A DNA stretch of 11,482 nucleotides from Verrucomicrobia bacterium UBA673. Lineage in GTDB: Bacteria; Verrucomicrobiota; Verrucomicrobiia; Limisphaerales; UBA1096. The DNA lies in the NCBI GenBank assembly GCA_002299785.1, contig DBNL01000117.1, positions 1-11,482 on the forward strand, given 5' to 3'. Under the pieces are notes generated by a model. The model worked only from the letters and a program-made list of their open reading frames with translations, did not search any database and was not told the origin of the DNA. Below are positions 1 through 6,611 of this stretch, in pieces (position 1 is the first letter of the stretch; each line of letters begins with the position of its first letter). Made by a program: the position numbers and the translations under genes.

Positions 1-1430
1 ATGCCGCTTTTTTTGACTCCGGCATACGGGACGCCGTGCACGACCACGTTGTGTGAGTTGATCCAGCCGTTTCCGGTCTCGAATTGAGAGGCCACACGTT
101 TGCATCGGGCGAGGTCGCTGGACCATACGCTGTTGGCCAGCCCGTAGTCGGTGTTGTTGGCCAGGCGGATACCTTCGCTTTCATCGTTAAACGACGCGAG
201 ATAGGCGACTGGTCCAAAGATTTCCTCGCGGGCGGCGACATTATTCAGTGAACCGGCGAGCAGTGCCGGTTTGACATAATGCCCACCGGTACAGCCCTCG
301 ACCTGGACAGCGCCGCCCTCGAGCACGGTTTCCGCGCCGGCTGCAGTGCCTTTCTCCAGATAACCGAGCACGCGTTTATGCTGAACTTCACTAACAACCG
401 GACCCATTTGTGTGCCGTCGTCAAGAGGATGCCCGATCTGCACTGCCTTGAGTCGGTCAACGGCAGCATTTACGAAATCATCATAAATGGTTTTCTGCAC
501 CAGCCACCGTGTGGCGTCGCAACAAACCTGCCCGGCGTGGAAGGTTATGGCTTGGGCGAGTTTATCGGCGGCTTCTGGGATGTCGACATCATCGAAGATG
601 ACGGCTGCTCCCTTGCCACCCAATTCAAGTTTCACAGGGATCAGGTTTTGGCCGCACTCCCTGGCCACCAAACGACCCACCTCAGGTGAGCCGGTGAAGG
701 ACATCCGGCAGAGATTAGGATTCTTGGAAAGCGCCGCGCCGGTTACCTCACCCACACCAGGAATGACGTTGATCACGCCATCCGGGATGCCGATTTCCTT
801 TGCAAGGTGCGCTACGTAAAGGGCGGAGAGTGGCGTGTCTTCTGCCGGTTTTACTACGCACGTGTTCCCGGCCGCCATCGCGGGTCCAATGCCCCATCCG
901 CAAAGCAGAAATGGAAAGTTCCAGGGCACAATAAAGCCGCACGGACCCCAGGCATGTCGCACCACGGATGCCTCATGACCGGCTACCGGAATGGCGGTAT
1001 CCAGGGAGAGTCCTTGTGCGAGGCCACAAAAATATCGGATAGTATCAATAAAGTTTTGCACATCATCAGCTGCCTGAACCTCGATCTTGCCGGAGTCCAG
1101 CGCCTCAATTTGTGCGATGATGGGTTTGCGTTGCTCAACGGCATCTGCTAGGCGCATGAGGTGCACACCGCGTTCGTTCACCGGCAGGCGCGCCCAGTCG
1201 GCTTCGTCGAATGCCTTTTGTGCGGAGGCAACGGCTCGTTCGACATCATCCGGTTGCATGTTGGATACGGTGGCGAGTTTTTCCCCGGTTCCGGGGTCGC
1301 GGGTGTTGAAGGTATCCTCATTAGAGGAGGTCACCTCCTGGCCGCCGATCACGGCGCCGTGAACTTTCTTGGAAAGGAAGGCTTGAACCTCGGGAAGCAG
1401 CGTTTTACCGATAGCGGTTTGAGTGGTCAT
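1..1430 (-). CDS. Aldehyde dehydrogenase (NAD(P)+-dependent), C-terminus cut by window edge
   Basis: A cytoplasmic enzyme of the classical ALDH superfamily, which oxidises an aldehyde to the carboxylic acid with NAD(P)+. Reading the minus strand from the ATG at 1430-1428 gives 476 uninterrupted residues, then runs off the left edge; about 20 residues of a usual ~495 are missing. Visible landmarks are the cofactor-domain segment PWNFPFLL, the lysine motif VVKPAEDTPLSAL, SFTGSPEVG, the general-base glutamate in LELGGKG (Glu269) and the nucleophile in FHAGQVCC (GQxC rule gives Cys303). Late motifs are EEIFGPV and GWINSHN. All key residues are intact, so it should be active. The start is the only in-frame ATG after a stop codon (TAA, 1445-1443); there is no clear Shine-Dalgarno. 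It resembles betaine/retinal-type ALDHs, but the substrate cannot be assigned. It is transcribed away from all other genes here, so a link to them is not shown. Confidence 0.93.
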   Translation of the reverse strand, partial: MTTQTAIGKTLLPEVQAFLSKKVHGAVIGGQEVTSSNEDTFNTRDPGTGEKLATVSNMQPDDVERAVASAQKAFDEADWARLPVNERGVHLMRLADAVEQRKPIIAQIEALDSGKIEVQAADDVQNFIDTIRYFCGLAQGLSLDTAIPVAGHEASVVRHAWGPCGFIVPWNFPFLLCGWGIGPAMAAGNTCVVKPAEDTPLSALYVAHLAKEIGIPDGVINVIPGVGEVTGAALSKNPNLCRMSFTGSPEVGRLVARECGQNLIPVKLELGGKGAAVIFDDVDIPEAADKLAQAITFHAGQVCCDATRWLVQKTIYDDFVNAAVDRLKAVQIGHPLDDGTQMGPVVSEVQHKRVLGYLEKGTAAGAETVLEGGAVQVEGCTGGHYVKPALLAGSLNNVAAREEIFGPVAYLASFNDESEGIRLANNTDYGLANSVWSSDLARCKRVASQFETGNGWINSHNVVVHGVPYAGVKKSG

Positions 1431-1551
1431 AATGCTGAAAATTTAAGTTGGGAGATGGTGTCGGAATGACCAGGCACGGTCAAGCAACCTGAAAAACGTG
1501 CTTAAACGAGTGGGCTTAGGCGTTGCGCATGGGGGAGGATGAGGGGAGGGT
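1431..1551. other. Divergent intergenic region
   Basis: This 121-base gap separates the leftward aldehyde dehydrogenase from the rightward small-protein/pseudopilin pair, so it must hold promoters for both or lie within longer leaders. Apart from the weak minus-strand promoter candidate, it has a purine-rich stretch (1531-1550, repeated GGGGAGG-like runs) just before the small gene. No convincing plus-strand -35/-10 pair, operator palindrome or RNA gene was seen. Confidence 0.5.
1455..1483 (-). promoter_or_regulatory. Possible sigma-70-type promoter for the aldehyde dehydrogenase
   Basis: Read on the minus strand, TTGACC (1483-1478) is followed after exactly 17 bases by CACCAT (1460-1455). 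The -35 box matches 5 of 6 consensus bases, but the -10 box only 3 of 6. Initiation would fall near 1448, giving a leader of under 20 bases before the ATG at 1430. That fits the lack of a ribosome binding site, but the weak -10 box makes this only a candidate. Confidence 0.25.
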
Positions 1552-1860
1552 TTGTTCGATCAATATAAGAAAGGAAGTTTTATTTGCAAAAAAGTGATCA
1601 TCGGCACGATACTCTGCGGTGTGGTTTTGTTATTGTGGCAGTCTGCTGTCCATGAGCTGCTGAGGATTTACGACGACGCCTTCGTGAAACTGAAAGATCC
1701 GGCCGCCGTTGAGGCGGTCTTAAAGGAGAATCTCACTGTAAGTGGTATGTTCGTGATACCACATCCCGAACCGGGTGATACGGATGCTGAAGCCAGGGTC
1801 ATGGACAATTGCGGAGCCTGCTGTGGCAGCGATGGTGATGATGCTACCCCGGACGCCTGA
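1552..1860 (+). CDS. Small one-pass membrane protein, uncharacterised
   Basis: This 102-residue protein has one clear membrane segment (about residues 15-33, preceded by Lys13-Lys14) and a hydrophilic remainder. The stretch from IIGT through DPAAVEAVL to the SG.FVIP segment recalls the first half of an uncharacterised bacterial membrane protein family with a Lys-rich start, GT..GG..LF.W helix and a later SG.Y..P segment. Family members I recall are longer with more helices, so this may be a short form; that is from memory and unverified. The tail is acidic with clustered cysteines (Cys87, Cys90, Cys91). The start is uncertain. TTG at 1552 is the first possible codon after an in-frame stop, but the GGAGG at 1545-1549 lies only 2 bases away. 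GTG at 1594, just after the Lys pair, is the alternative and would remove 14 residues. The stop is 3 bases before the pseudopilin ATG, which suggests co-transcription. Confidence 0.6.
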   Translation: MFDQYKKGSFICKKVIIGTILCGVVLLLWQSAVHELLRIYDDAFVKLKDPAAVEAVLKENLTVSGMFVIPHPEPGDTDAEARVMDNCGACCGSDGDDATPDA

Positions 1861-1863
1861 AAG

Positions 1864-2688
1864 ATGAGCTTAGCCAAGCGACAACTTAACGGCTTCACGC
1901 TGATTGAACTGCTGGTGGTGATCGCCATCATCGCGATCCTAGCCGGCATGCTGCTGCCGGCCCTGGCGAAGGCGAAGGCGAAGGCAACCGGCATCAACTG
2001 CATGAACAACCTGCGGCAGATGAGTTTCTCGTGGACGATGTACACGGACGACAACGACGGCCAACTTGTGCCAAACGCCGTATTCCCCACGCGCAACCGA
2101 TCGTGGGTGCAAGGCTGGCTCAACTATGCGCAGCCGGTGCCGGACAACACCAACACGGTTTACCTCATGCAGAGCCACCTGTGGCCTTACCACCAGAGTC
2201 TAGGGGTGTGGAAGTGTCCCTCCGACATGAGCACGTCGCGGCACGGAGGTAAGCAGTTGCCGCGTGTACGGAGCATCTCGATGAACGGCTTCTTCAACCC
2301 GCCGGCGTTGCAGGGTTGGCAGGCCGGTTACCGGCCGATCCGCAAGCTCTCTGATGCCGCCGGCAAGTCGTTGAGTGAGTTGTATGTGGTGCTCGATCAG
2401 CGGGAGGATCGTATCAACAACGGCTATTTCGCCGTGGACATGACCGGCTATAACCCGCGCAATCCAGGCTCAACCCGCTGGGTCGATTATCCGGCTAGCT
2501 ACCACAACAACGCCGGTGGGGTAACACTGGCTGACGGCCATGCAGTCATCAAAAAGTGGCTAGATCCACGGACCTCAGTACCGATCCGCAAGGGTGTTAA
2601 CATTCCTGTTTTTGTTACCTCGCCCAGGAACGAGGATATCCTCTGGCTTCAGGAACGCTCCGCCCCGCCTAAGCGCCCCCGCCGATAA
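1864..2688 (+). CDS. Type II secretion/type IV pilin-like pseudopilin with H-X9-DG motif
   Basis: This 274-residue protein begins with a short basic leader (MSLAKRQLNG) and the class III prepilin signal: cleavage expected between Gly10 and Phe11, with Glu15 as the conserved Glu5 of the mature protein. A hydrophobic helix follows (about 12-33), continuing into an Ala/Lys repeat. CMNNLRQM and MYTDDNDG are typical of the expanded pseudopilin families of Verrucomicrobia, Lentisphaerae and Planctomycetes. Near the end, His214 is followed by exactly nine residues and Asp224-Gly225, matching the H-X9-DG processing-associated motif of that family; WLDPRT follows. It should be inserted in the inner membrane, trimmed and methylated by a prepilin peptidase, and exposed outside. 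Genomes of this group often carry many such genes outside secretion operons, so a structural pilus role should not be assumed. The start ATG follows the upstream stop by 3 bases; the ribosome binding site is weak. Confidence 0.9.
   Translation: MSLAKRQLNGFTLIELLVVIAIIAILAGMLLPALAKAKAKATGINCMNNLRQMSFSWTMYTDDNDGQLVPNAVFPTRNRSWVQGWLNYAQPVPDNTNTVYLMQSHLWPYHQSLGVWKCPSDMSTSRHGGKQLPRVRSISMNGFFNPPALQGWQAGYRPIRKLSDAAGKSLSELYVVLDQREDRINNGYFAVDMTGYNPRNPGSTRWVDYPASYHNNAGGVTLADGHAVIKKWLDPRTSVPIRKGVNIPVFVTSPRNEDILWLQERSAPPKRPRR
1966..1983 (+). repeat. Three tandem GCGAAG hexamers in the pseudopilin helix
   Basis: The hexamer GCGAAG occurs three times in perfect tandem and encodes three Ala-Lys pairs at the end of the N-terminal helix, followed by a fourth Ala-Lys-like step (GCAACC, Ala-Thr). 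Copy-number change would keep the frame and alter helix length by two residues. Confidence 0.7.
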
Positions 2689-2714
2689 TCTCGTCTGACC
2701 AAGCGCAGACGGGA
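2689..2714 (+). terminator. Hairpin after the pseudopilin stop, probable weak terminator
   Basis: Starting at the base after the TAA stop, TCTCGTCTG (2689-2697) pairs with CAGACGGGA (2706-2714) through nine base pairs with one G-U wobble, around an 8-base loop. The bases after the stem (CTCGTTTGG) contain only three consecutive T residues, so a canonical intrinsic terminator is not fully supported. The position suggests it ends the pseudopilin transcript or protects its 3' end, and separates it from the following cluster. Confidence 0.45.
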
Positions 2715-2726
2715 CTCGTTTGGGGG

Positions 2727-2740
2727 AGCCAACTGTGGCT
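2727..2740 (+). promoter_or_regulatory. Small hairpin over an alternative GTG start
   Basis: AGCCA (2727-2731) and TGGCT (2736-2740) form a perfect 5-bp stem with the loop ACTG. It contains the alternative GTG (2735-2737) and adjoins the purine run GGGGGAG. If formed in the mRNA it would hinder initiation at 2735. It is short and could occur by chance. Confidence 0.25.
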
Positions 2741-2767
2741 GAATGCACTGGAACTGCTTTTAACGAC

Positions 2768-5700
2768 GTGAAATTCGTTTTATTCACCTGCCTGTTTGCC
2801 GGCGGCCTTGGCTTGGCCGCCGCTGAGCCGCCGCTGGAATTGTCCGGGGATGATGTCATTGTGTTCCTTGGCGGCACGGACATGGTGCGCGCCCAGCGTA
2901 GCGGGCACTTGGAGACACTTCTGACGTGGCGTTTCAAGAATGAGCCGCCAAAGTTCCGCGACCTGTCGTGGGAGGCAGACACGGTGTTCGCACTGGGTAC
3001 GGAGACGAATCGCTGGCGCAGTGGCGGCTATCGCGGCATCAATGGCCTGGGCAATCTGGAGACGCAACTGGCTGGGCTAAAGGCGACGGTCGTGATCGTG
3101 CAACTTGGTAAGAACGAGGCGTTCGCCGGCGGCGAGGGTATTGAGTCGTTCATCAAGTCGAGCGACAAATTATTTGGGCGCCTCGGCGATGGGGGGCGGC
3201 AGTTGATTGTGATTTCACCCACTCCGTTTGAGAATACAGCAAATGACCTGTTTCCAGATTTGCAGAATCATAATGACGACTTGGCGCGATACGTGAATAC
3301 ACTCAGTTCGCAGTCGAAAAAGCATAAGGCTCACTTCGTCGATCTATTCACGGATGCCGAGGCAACTTTCACGGGAAACGGGCAGCATGTCACCGCAGGA
3401 AACCAAGCGAGGTTTGCGTTGCATTTGGCCGAGGCGCTGGGTGTTGGGCGGTCGAATGGGTTTGCTGGTCTGGAGGATTTGAGAGCGGCGGTTCGAGAGA
3501 AGCATCGGCTGTGGCGCGACTACTGGCGTCCGGCCAACTGGAAGTGCCTGTTTGGTGATGACAATCGGCGCGTGTTCAGCATCGGCAACCAGAAAAATAT
3601 TCCAAGCATCCGTGACGAGCGCGACGAACTTCCGTTGCTGATCGCCGCAGCAGAAGAGAACGTGGCCGCGGTGGCAAAGGGCTTGGCCAAGCCGAAGGTT
3701 GCGGCTCAGCCTGAGTTGCCTCCGCCGACTCCGGCAAGTTCTCCGGGGGACGAACTGAAAGCATTCAAGCCGGCGGAAGGCTTTGCTGTGAATTTGTTTG
3801 CGTCGGAAAAACTTGGTGTGGCCAATCCTCTCACGATTCGCTGGGACGCAAAGGGCCGGATGTACGTCGCCTGCACCTGGTCGTATCCGCACCTGAAGCC
3901 GGGCGAGATTCCCAACGACAAAATCATCCAACTCACCGATACCGACGGCGACGGCCAGGCGGATCGCTCAACGGTGTTTGCCGACGGGCTCAACATCCCA
4001 ACAGGGCTGGAGACCGCCGATGGTGGCGTTTATGTGGGCCAGGCGACCGATTTAATTTTTCTGAGGGATCATGATGACGACGGCCATGCAGACGAGAGGA
4101 AAGTCCTGCTGAGCGGCTTTGGCACCGGCGACACACATCAGGCGATCAACTCGTTCACGTGGAGCCCCGATGGCGAATTGTTCTTCTGCCAGGGTGATGG
4201 CATCGAGTCACGAGTGGAAACGCCGTGGGGTGTCTCGTCGCTCTATCAGGCCGGTGTGTATCGACTTCGTCCACGGCGTCTGCATCTCGCTGGTCTACTG
4301 GATGACTTCATGGGTCCAGGCAATCCCTGGGGTGTGGTGTTTGATGAGTGGGGTCAATCGCTCGTCGTCGATGGCGCGGGGGGTATTTCCTATCTTACGC
4401 CGGCGTCGATTCCTGCGAAGCATCGATTGCGGCTGGACCGTATCGGGAATCCTGGGGGTTATTGTGGCGTGGAGATGATCAATGGCCGGCACATGCCGGA
4501 GTCGATGCGCGGCCAGTTTGTGCTGAACGATTATAAGTCAAACAGCGTGCGCCGCTTCGCTCTGTCGCCCGCCGGCTCCGGCTTCAAACTTGACTGGAAG
4601 GAGCCGGTGCTAAAGTCGAGCCACCGCAATTTTCGACCGGTGGACATTCGCATTGGACCGGATGGCGCGATTTACATCGCCGACTTTTACAACACGATCA
4701 TCTGCCATCAGGACGACTACTTCCGCGATCCGACGCGCGATCTTCACCATGGCCGAATCTGGCGTCTGAGTGTCAAAGACAGCCCGTTTGCACCCAAGCC
4801 GAAGATTGTTGGGGAATCCATTGACGAATTACTGGAGCAACTGAAGTCGCCCGAGCGCTGGACGCGCCAGCAGGTCAAGTTTGAGTTGGGGAAACGCGAT
4901 ACGTCGGAGGTCGGCGAAGCGGCGGTGCGTTGGGCGCGTCGATTGAAAAACGACGACAAATTGTATGAACGGAATCAATTTGAGGCTCTGGCCCTTTGTG
5001 CGACCATCGAGTCGGTGCAACCTCAGTTGCTTCGACGGGTGTTGCGCGCGAAAGACCACCGCGCGCGAGCTTTCGCGGCACGCATCGTTGGCCGTTGGCA
5101 GGATCGCTTGTCCAAACCAGTTGAGTGGCTGGCAATGGCGGCAAACGATCCTCATCCGCAGGTGCGGCTCGAGGCGGTCTTGGCATGCGGTCAAACACCG
5201 TATCCCGAGGCGATCAAGATTGCGGCGCTGGCGGTCATGAAGCACTCACGCGACAAGTGGATCGACTATGCATTCACACAGGCGGTGCGTCATCAGGAAC
5301 CGGTTTGGATGGCGTCACTGACCGCTGGTGATTTGGATTTTAAAGACAACATTGACGCACTGTCGGCCCTGCTTGAAAAAGGTGGCTCAAAAACAATGCT
5401 CTCCAAGCTGATGGACTTGGCTAAGTCGGATGAGATTGGCTTAGAGGGAAGACGCGGGATCTTCACTGGCATCGCCGGCATTGGTGGGGAGGGGGAATTA
5501 CGAGCGATATTCGAGCCGGGCTTTCACCAATCAGCGGAAAGTCACGCCTTAGCTTTGGCTGCGCTGAACGTTGCCTCTTCCTCTCGCACAGTGAAGCCGG
5601 AAGGTGATTTGGCGGTTGTACTCCGCTCGGCGTTGCGAAGTGACCAGACTGAATTGAGCGCGCAGGCGCTTGGACTGATCGGCCGATGGCGGGTGGGCGG

Positions 5701-6607
5701 ATTACACGGCGATGTCGTGGCGTTGGCTGACAACAAAAGGGCGGCTATGCCGACCCGGCTGGCGGCGGTCCGGGCGCTTGGGCTGTTGGGAGGCGATGAC
5801 ACCCTGCTCCTAGCTAAGCTGATCGATTCTGGCGATGCGACGGAGGAACTGAAACTAGCCGCGCTCGACAGCCTGAGCCGTGTTGACATGAGCGCGGCGG
5901 CGAGTCGCGGTGCGGCGTTGCTGGCGCTTGGCCAGGTGACAACCGGGGTGCTGTCACCTTTTTTGAACCGCGAGGGTGGCGGCCCGGCGCTGACGGCCGC
6001 CTTGGCCCGGCGCAAACCCGGAGCGGCTCCGGCGGCTGCGGCCTTGGCCAAGCTGCAATCGCTTGGTAGCAGTGAAATGGAGTTGATGAATTTCCTGAGC
6101 CAGACGGCTGGCATTAAAAACACGGTACCGGCTTACAGCGCGGAGTTTGTGGCCGCCCTGGCCAAGGAGGCGGCGAAAGGCAACGCCGTGAACGGTCGTC
6201 AAACATTTCAGGCAGCCGGTTGCGCGGTGTGCCACAAAATCAGCCCGGCGACGAATAACGGCATTCCGTTTATCGGGCCGGAACTCGACACCATCGGCAA
6301 CACGCTTAGCACGGAGAGGATCATCGAGGAAGTGCTGTGGCCGGGGCGTCATGTGAAGGAGGGCTTCAGCCTGATGCAGGTCACCACCCGGTCGGGGACG
6401 ATTCATCAGGGCTATGAGCAGCGTTCGCGATCAAAGGATATTTTTCTTCGACCGCTTAGCCAGCCAGGGACGATTCAAATTCCGAACGATCAGATTCGTT
6501 CACAGGCTCAGATAGGCAGCGCCATGCCGGCTGGGCTCACTGCGGGCTTGAACCGCGGACAATTGCGCGATTTGATTCGCTTTCTCTCTGAGCAGGGCCC
6601 CAACTGA
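2768..6607 (+). CDS. Giant secreted protein: SGNH-like, membrane-bound dehydrogenase propeller, HEAT-like repeats, heme c
   Basis: A protein of 1279 residues (from the GTG at 2768) with a signal peptide (about 1-19, MKFVLFTCLF then GLAAA). The modules in order are as follows. Residues ~28-225 are an SGNH-hydrolase-like domain with GKNE (114-117) and GQH (205-207), but Gly-Gly-Thr (35-37) where GDS is expected and Asn204 in place of the catalytic Asp. Residues ~333-670 are a propeller of the Pirellula/Verrucomicrobium 'putative membrane-bound dehydrogenase' type, with DxDxDGxxD loops at 391-399 and 434-442. Residues ~675-1115 are Ala/Leu-rich HEAT-like helices. The C-terminal heme-binding domain has Cys1152-x-x-Cys1155-His1156 and the probable distal ligand Met1253 in SAMPAGL. 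It should act outside the cytoplasmic membrane as an electron-transferring or carbohydrate-related oxidoreductase; the substrate is unknown. The start is ambiguous: GTG at 2735 has a better Shine-Dalgarno (GGGGGAG, 2722-2728) but gives an acidic n-region. The sulfatase follows 4 bases after the stop. Confidence 0.88.
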   Translation: MKFVLFTCLFAGGLGLAAAEPPLELSGDDVIVFLGGTDMVRAQRSGHLETLLTWRFKNEPPKFRDLSWEADTVFALGTETNRWRSGGYRGINGLGNLETQLAGLKATVVIVQLGKNEAFAGGEGIESFIKSSDKLFGRLGDGGRQLIVISPTPFENTANDLFPDLQNHNDDLARYVNTLSSQSKKHKAHFVDLFTDAEATFTGNGQHVTAGNQARFALHLAEALGVGRSNGFAGLEDLRAAVREKHRLWRDYWRPANWKCLFGDDNRRVFSIGNQKNIPSIRDERDELPLLIAAAEENVAAVAKGLAKPKVAAQPELPPPTPASSPGDELKAFKPAEGFAVNLFASEKLGVANPLTIRWDAKGRMYVACTWSYPHLKPGEIPNDKIIQLTDTDGDGQADRSTVFADGLNIPTGLETADGGVYVGQATDLIFLRDHDDDGHADERKVLLSGFGTGDTHQAINSFTWSPDGELFFCQGDGIESRVETPWGVSSLYQAGVYRLRPRRLHLAGLLDDFMGPGNPWGVVFDEWGQSLVVDGAGGISYLTPASIPAKHRLRLDRIGNPGGYCGVEMINGRHMPESMRGQFVLNDYKSNSVRRFALSPAGSGFKLDWKEPVLKSSHRNFRPVDIRIGPDGAIYIADFYNTIICHQDDYFRDPTRDLHHGRIWRLSVKDSPFAPKPKIVGESIDELLEQLKSPERWTRQQVKFELGKRDTSEVGEAAVRWARRLKNDDKLYERNQFEALALCATIESVQPQLLRRVLRAKDHRARAFAARIVGRWQDRLSKPVEWLAMAANDPHPQVRLEAVLACGQTPYPEAIKIAALAVMKHSRDKWIDYAFTQAVRHQEPVWMASLTAGDLDFKDNIDALSALLEKGGSKTMLSKLMDLAKSDEIGLEGRRGIFTGIAGIGGEGELRAIFEPGFHQSAESHALALAALNVASSSRTVKPEGDLAVVLRSALRSDQTELSAQALGLIGRWRVGGLHGDVVALADNKRAAMPTRLAAVRALGLLGGDDTLLLAKLIDSGDATEELKLAALDSLSRVDMSAAASRGAALLALGQVTTGVLSPFLNREGGGPALTAALARRKPGAAPAAAALAKLQSLGSSEMELMNFLSQTAGIKNTVPAYSAEFVAALAKEAAKGNAVNGRQTFQAAGCAVCHKISPATNNGIPFIGPELDTIGNTLSTERIIEEVLWPGRHVKEGFSLMQVTTRSGTIHQGYEQRSRSKDIFLRPLSQPGTIQIPNDQIRSQAQIGSAMPAGLTAGLNRGQLRDLIRFLSEQGPN

Positions 6608-6611
6608 TTTT

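Noticed and set aside
279..1469. Several plus-strand open frames of 91-136 codons
   Set aside because: They are antisense to the aldehyde dehydrogenase, which reads without a stop on the minus strand with all catalytic motifs in place; the plus-strand translations show no domain-like pattern.
2720..2767. TTG at 2720 as the start of the giant protein
   Set aside because: It is the first possible start codon but overlaps the purine-rich ribosome-site-like run and would place 16 extra, non-signal-like residues before the signal peptide.
2827..2860. Lipoprotein signal for the giant protein (Cys8)
   Set aside because: The residues before Cys8 (Leu-Phe-Thr) do not fit a lipobox, which needs Gly, Ala or Ser just before the Cys; a type I cleavage after Ala19 fits better.
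5542..6406. Minus-strand open frames of 193 and 150 codons opposite the HEAT-like and heme region
   Set aside because: The plus strand encodes a continuous repeat domain and a CxxCH domain here; the antisense products are low-complexity Ala/Ser/Arg sequence.
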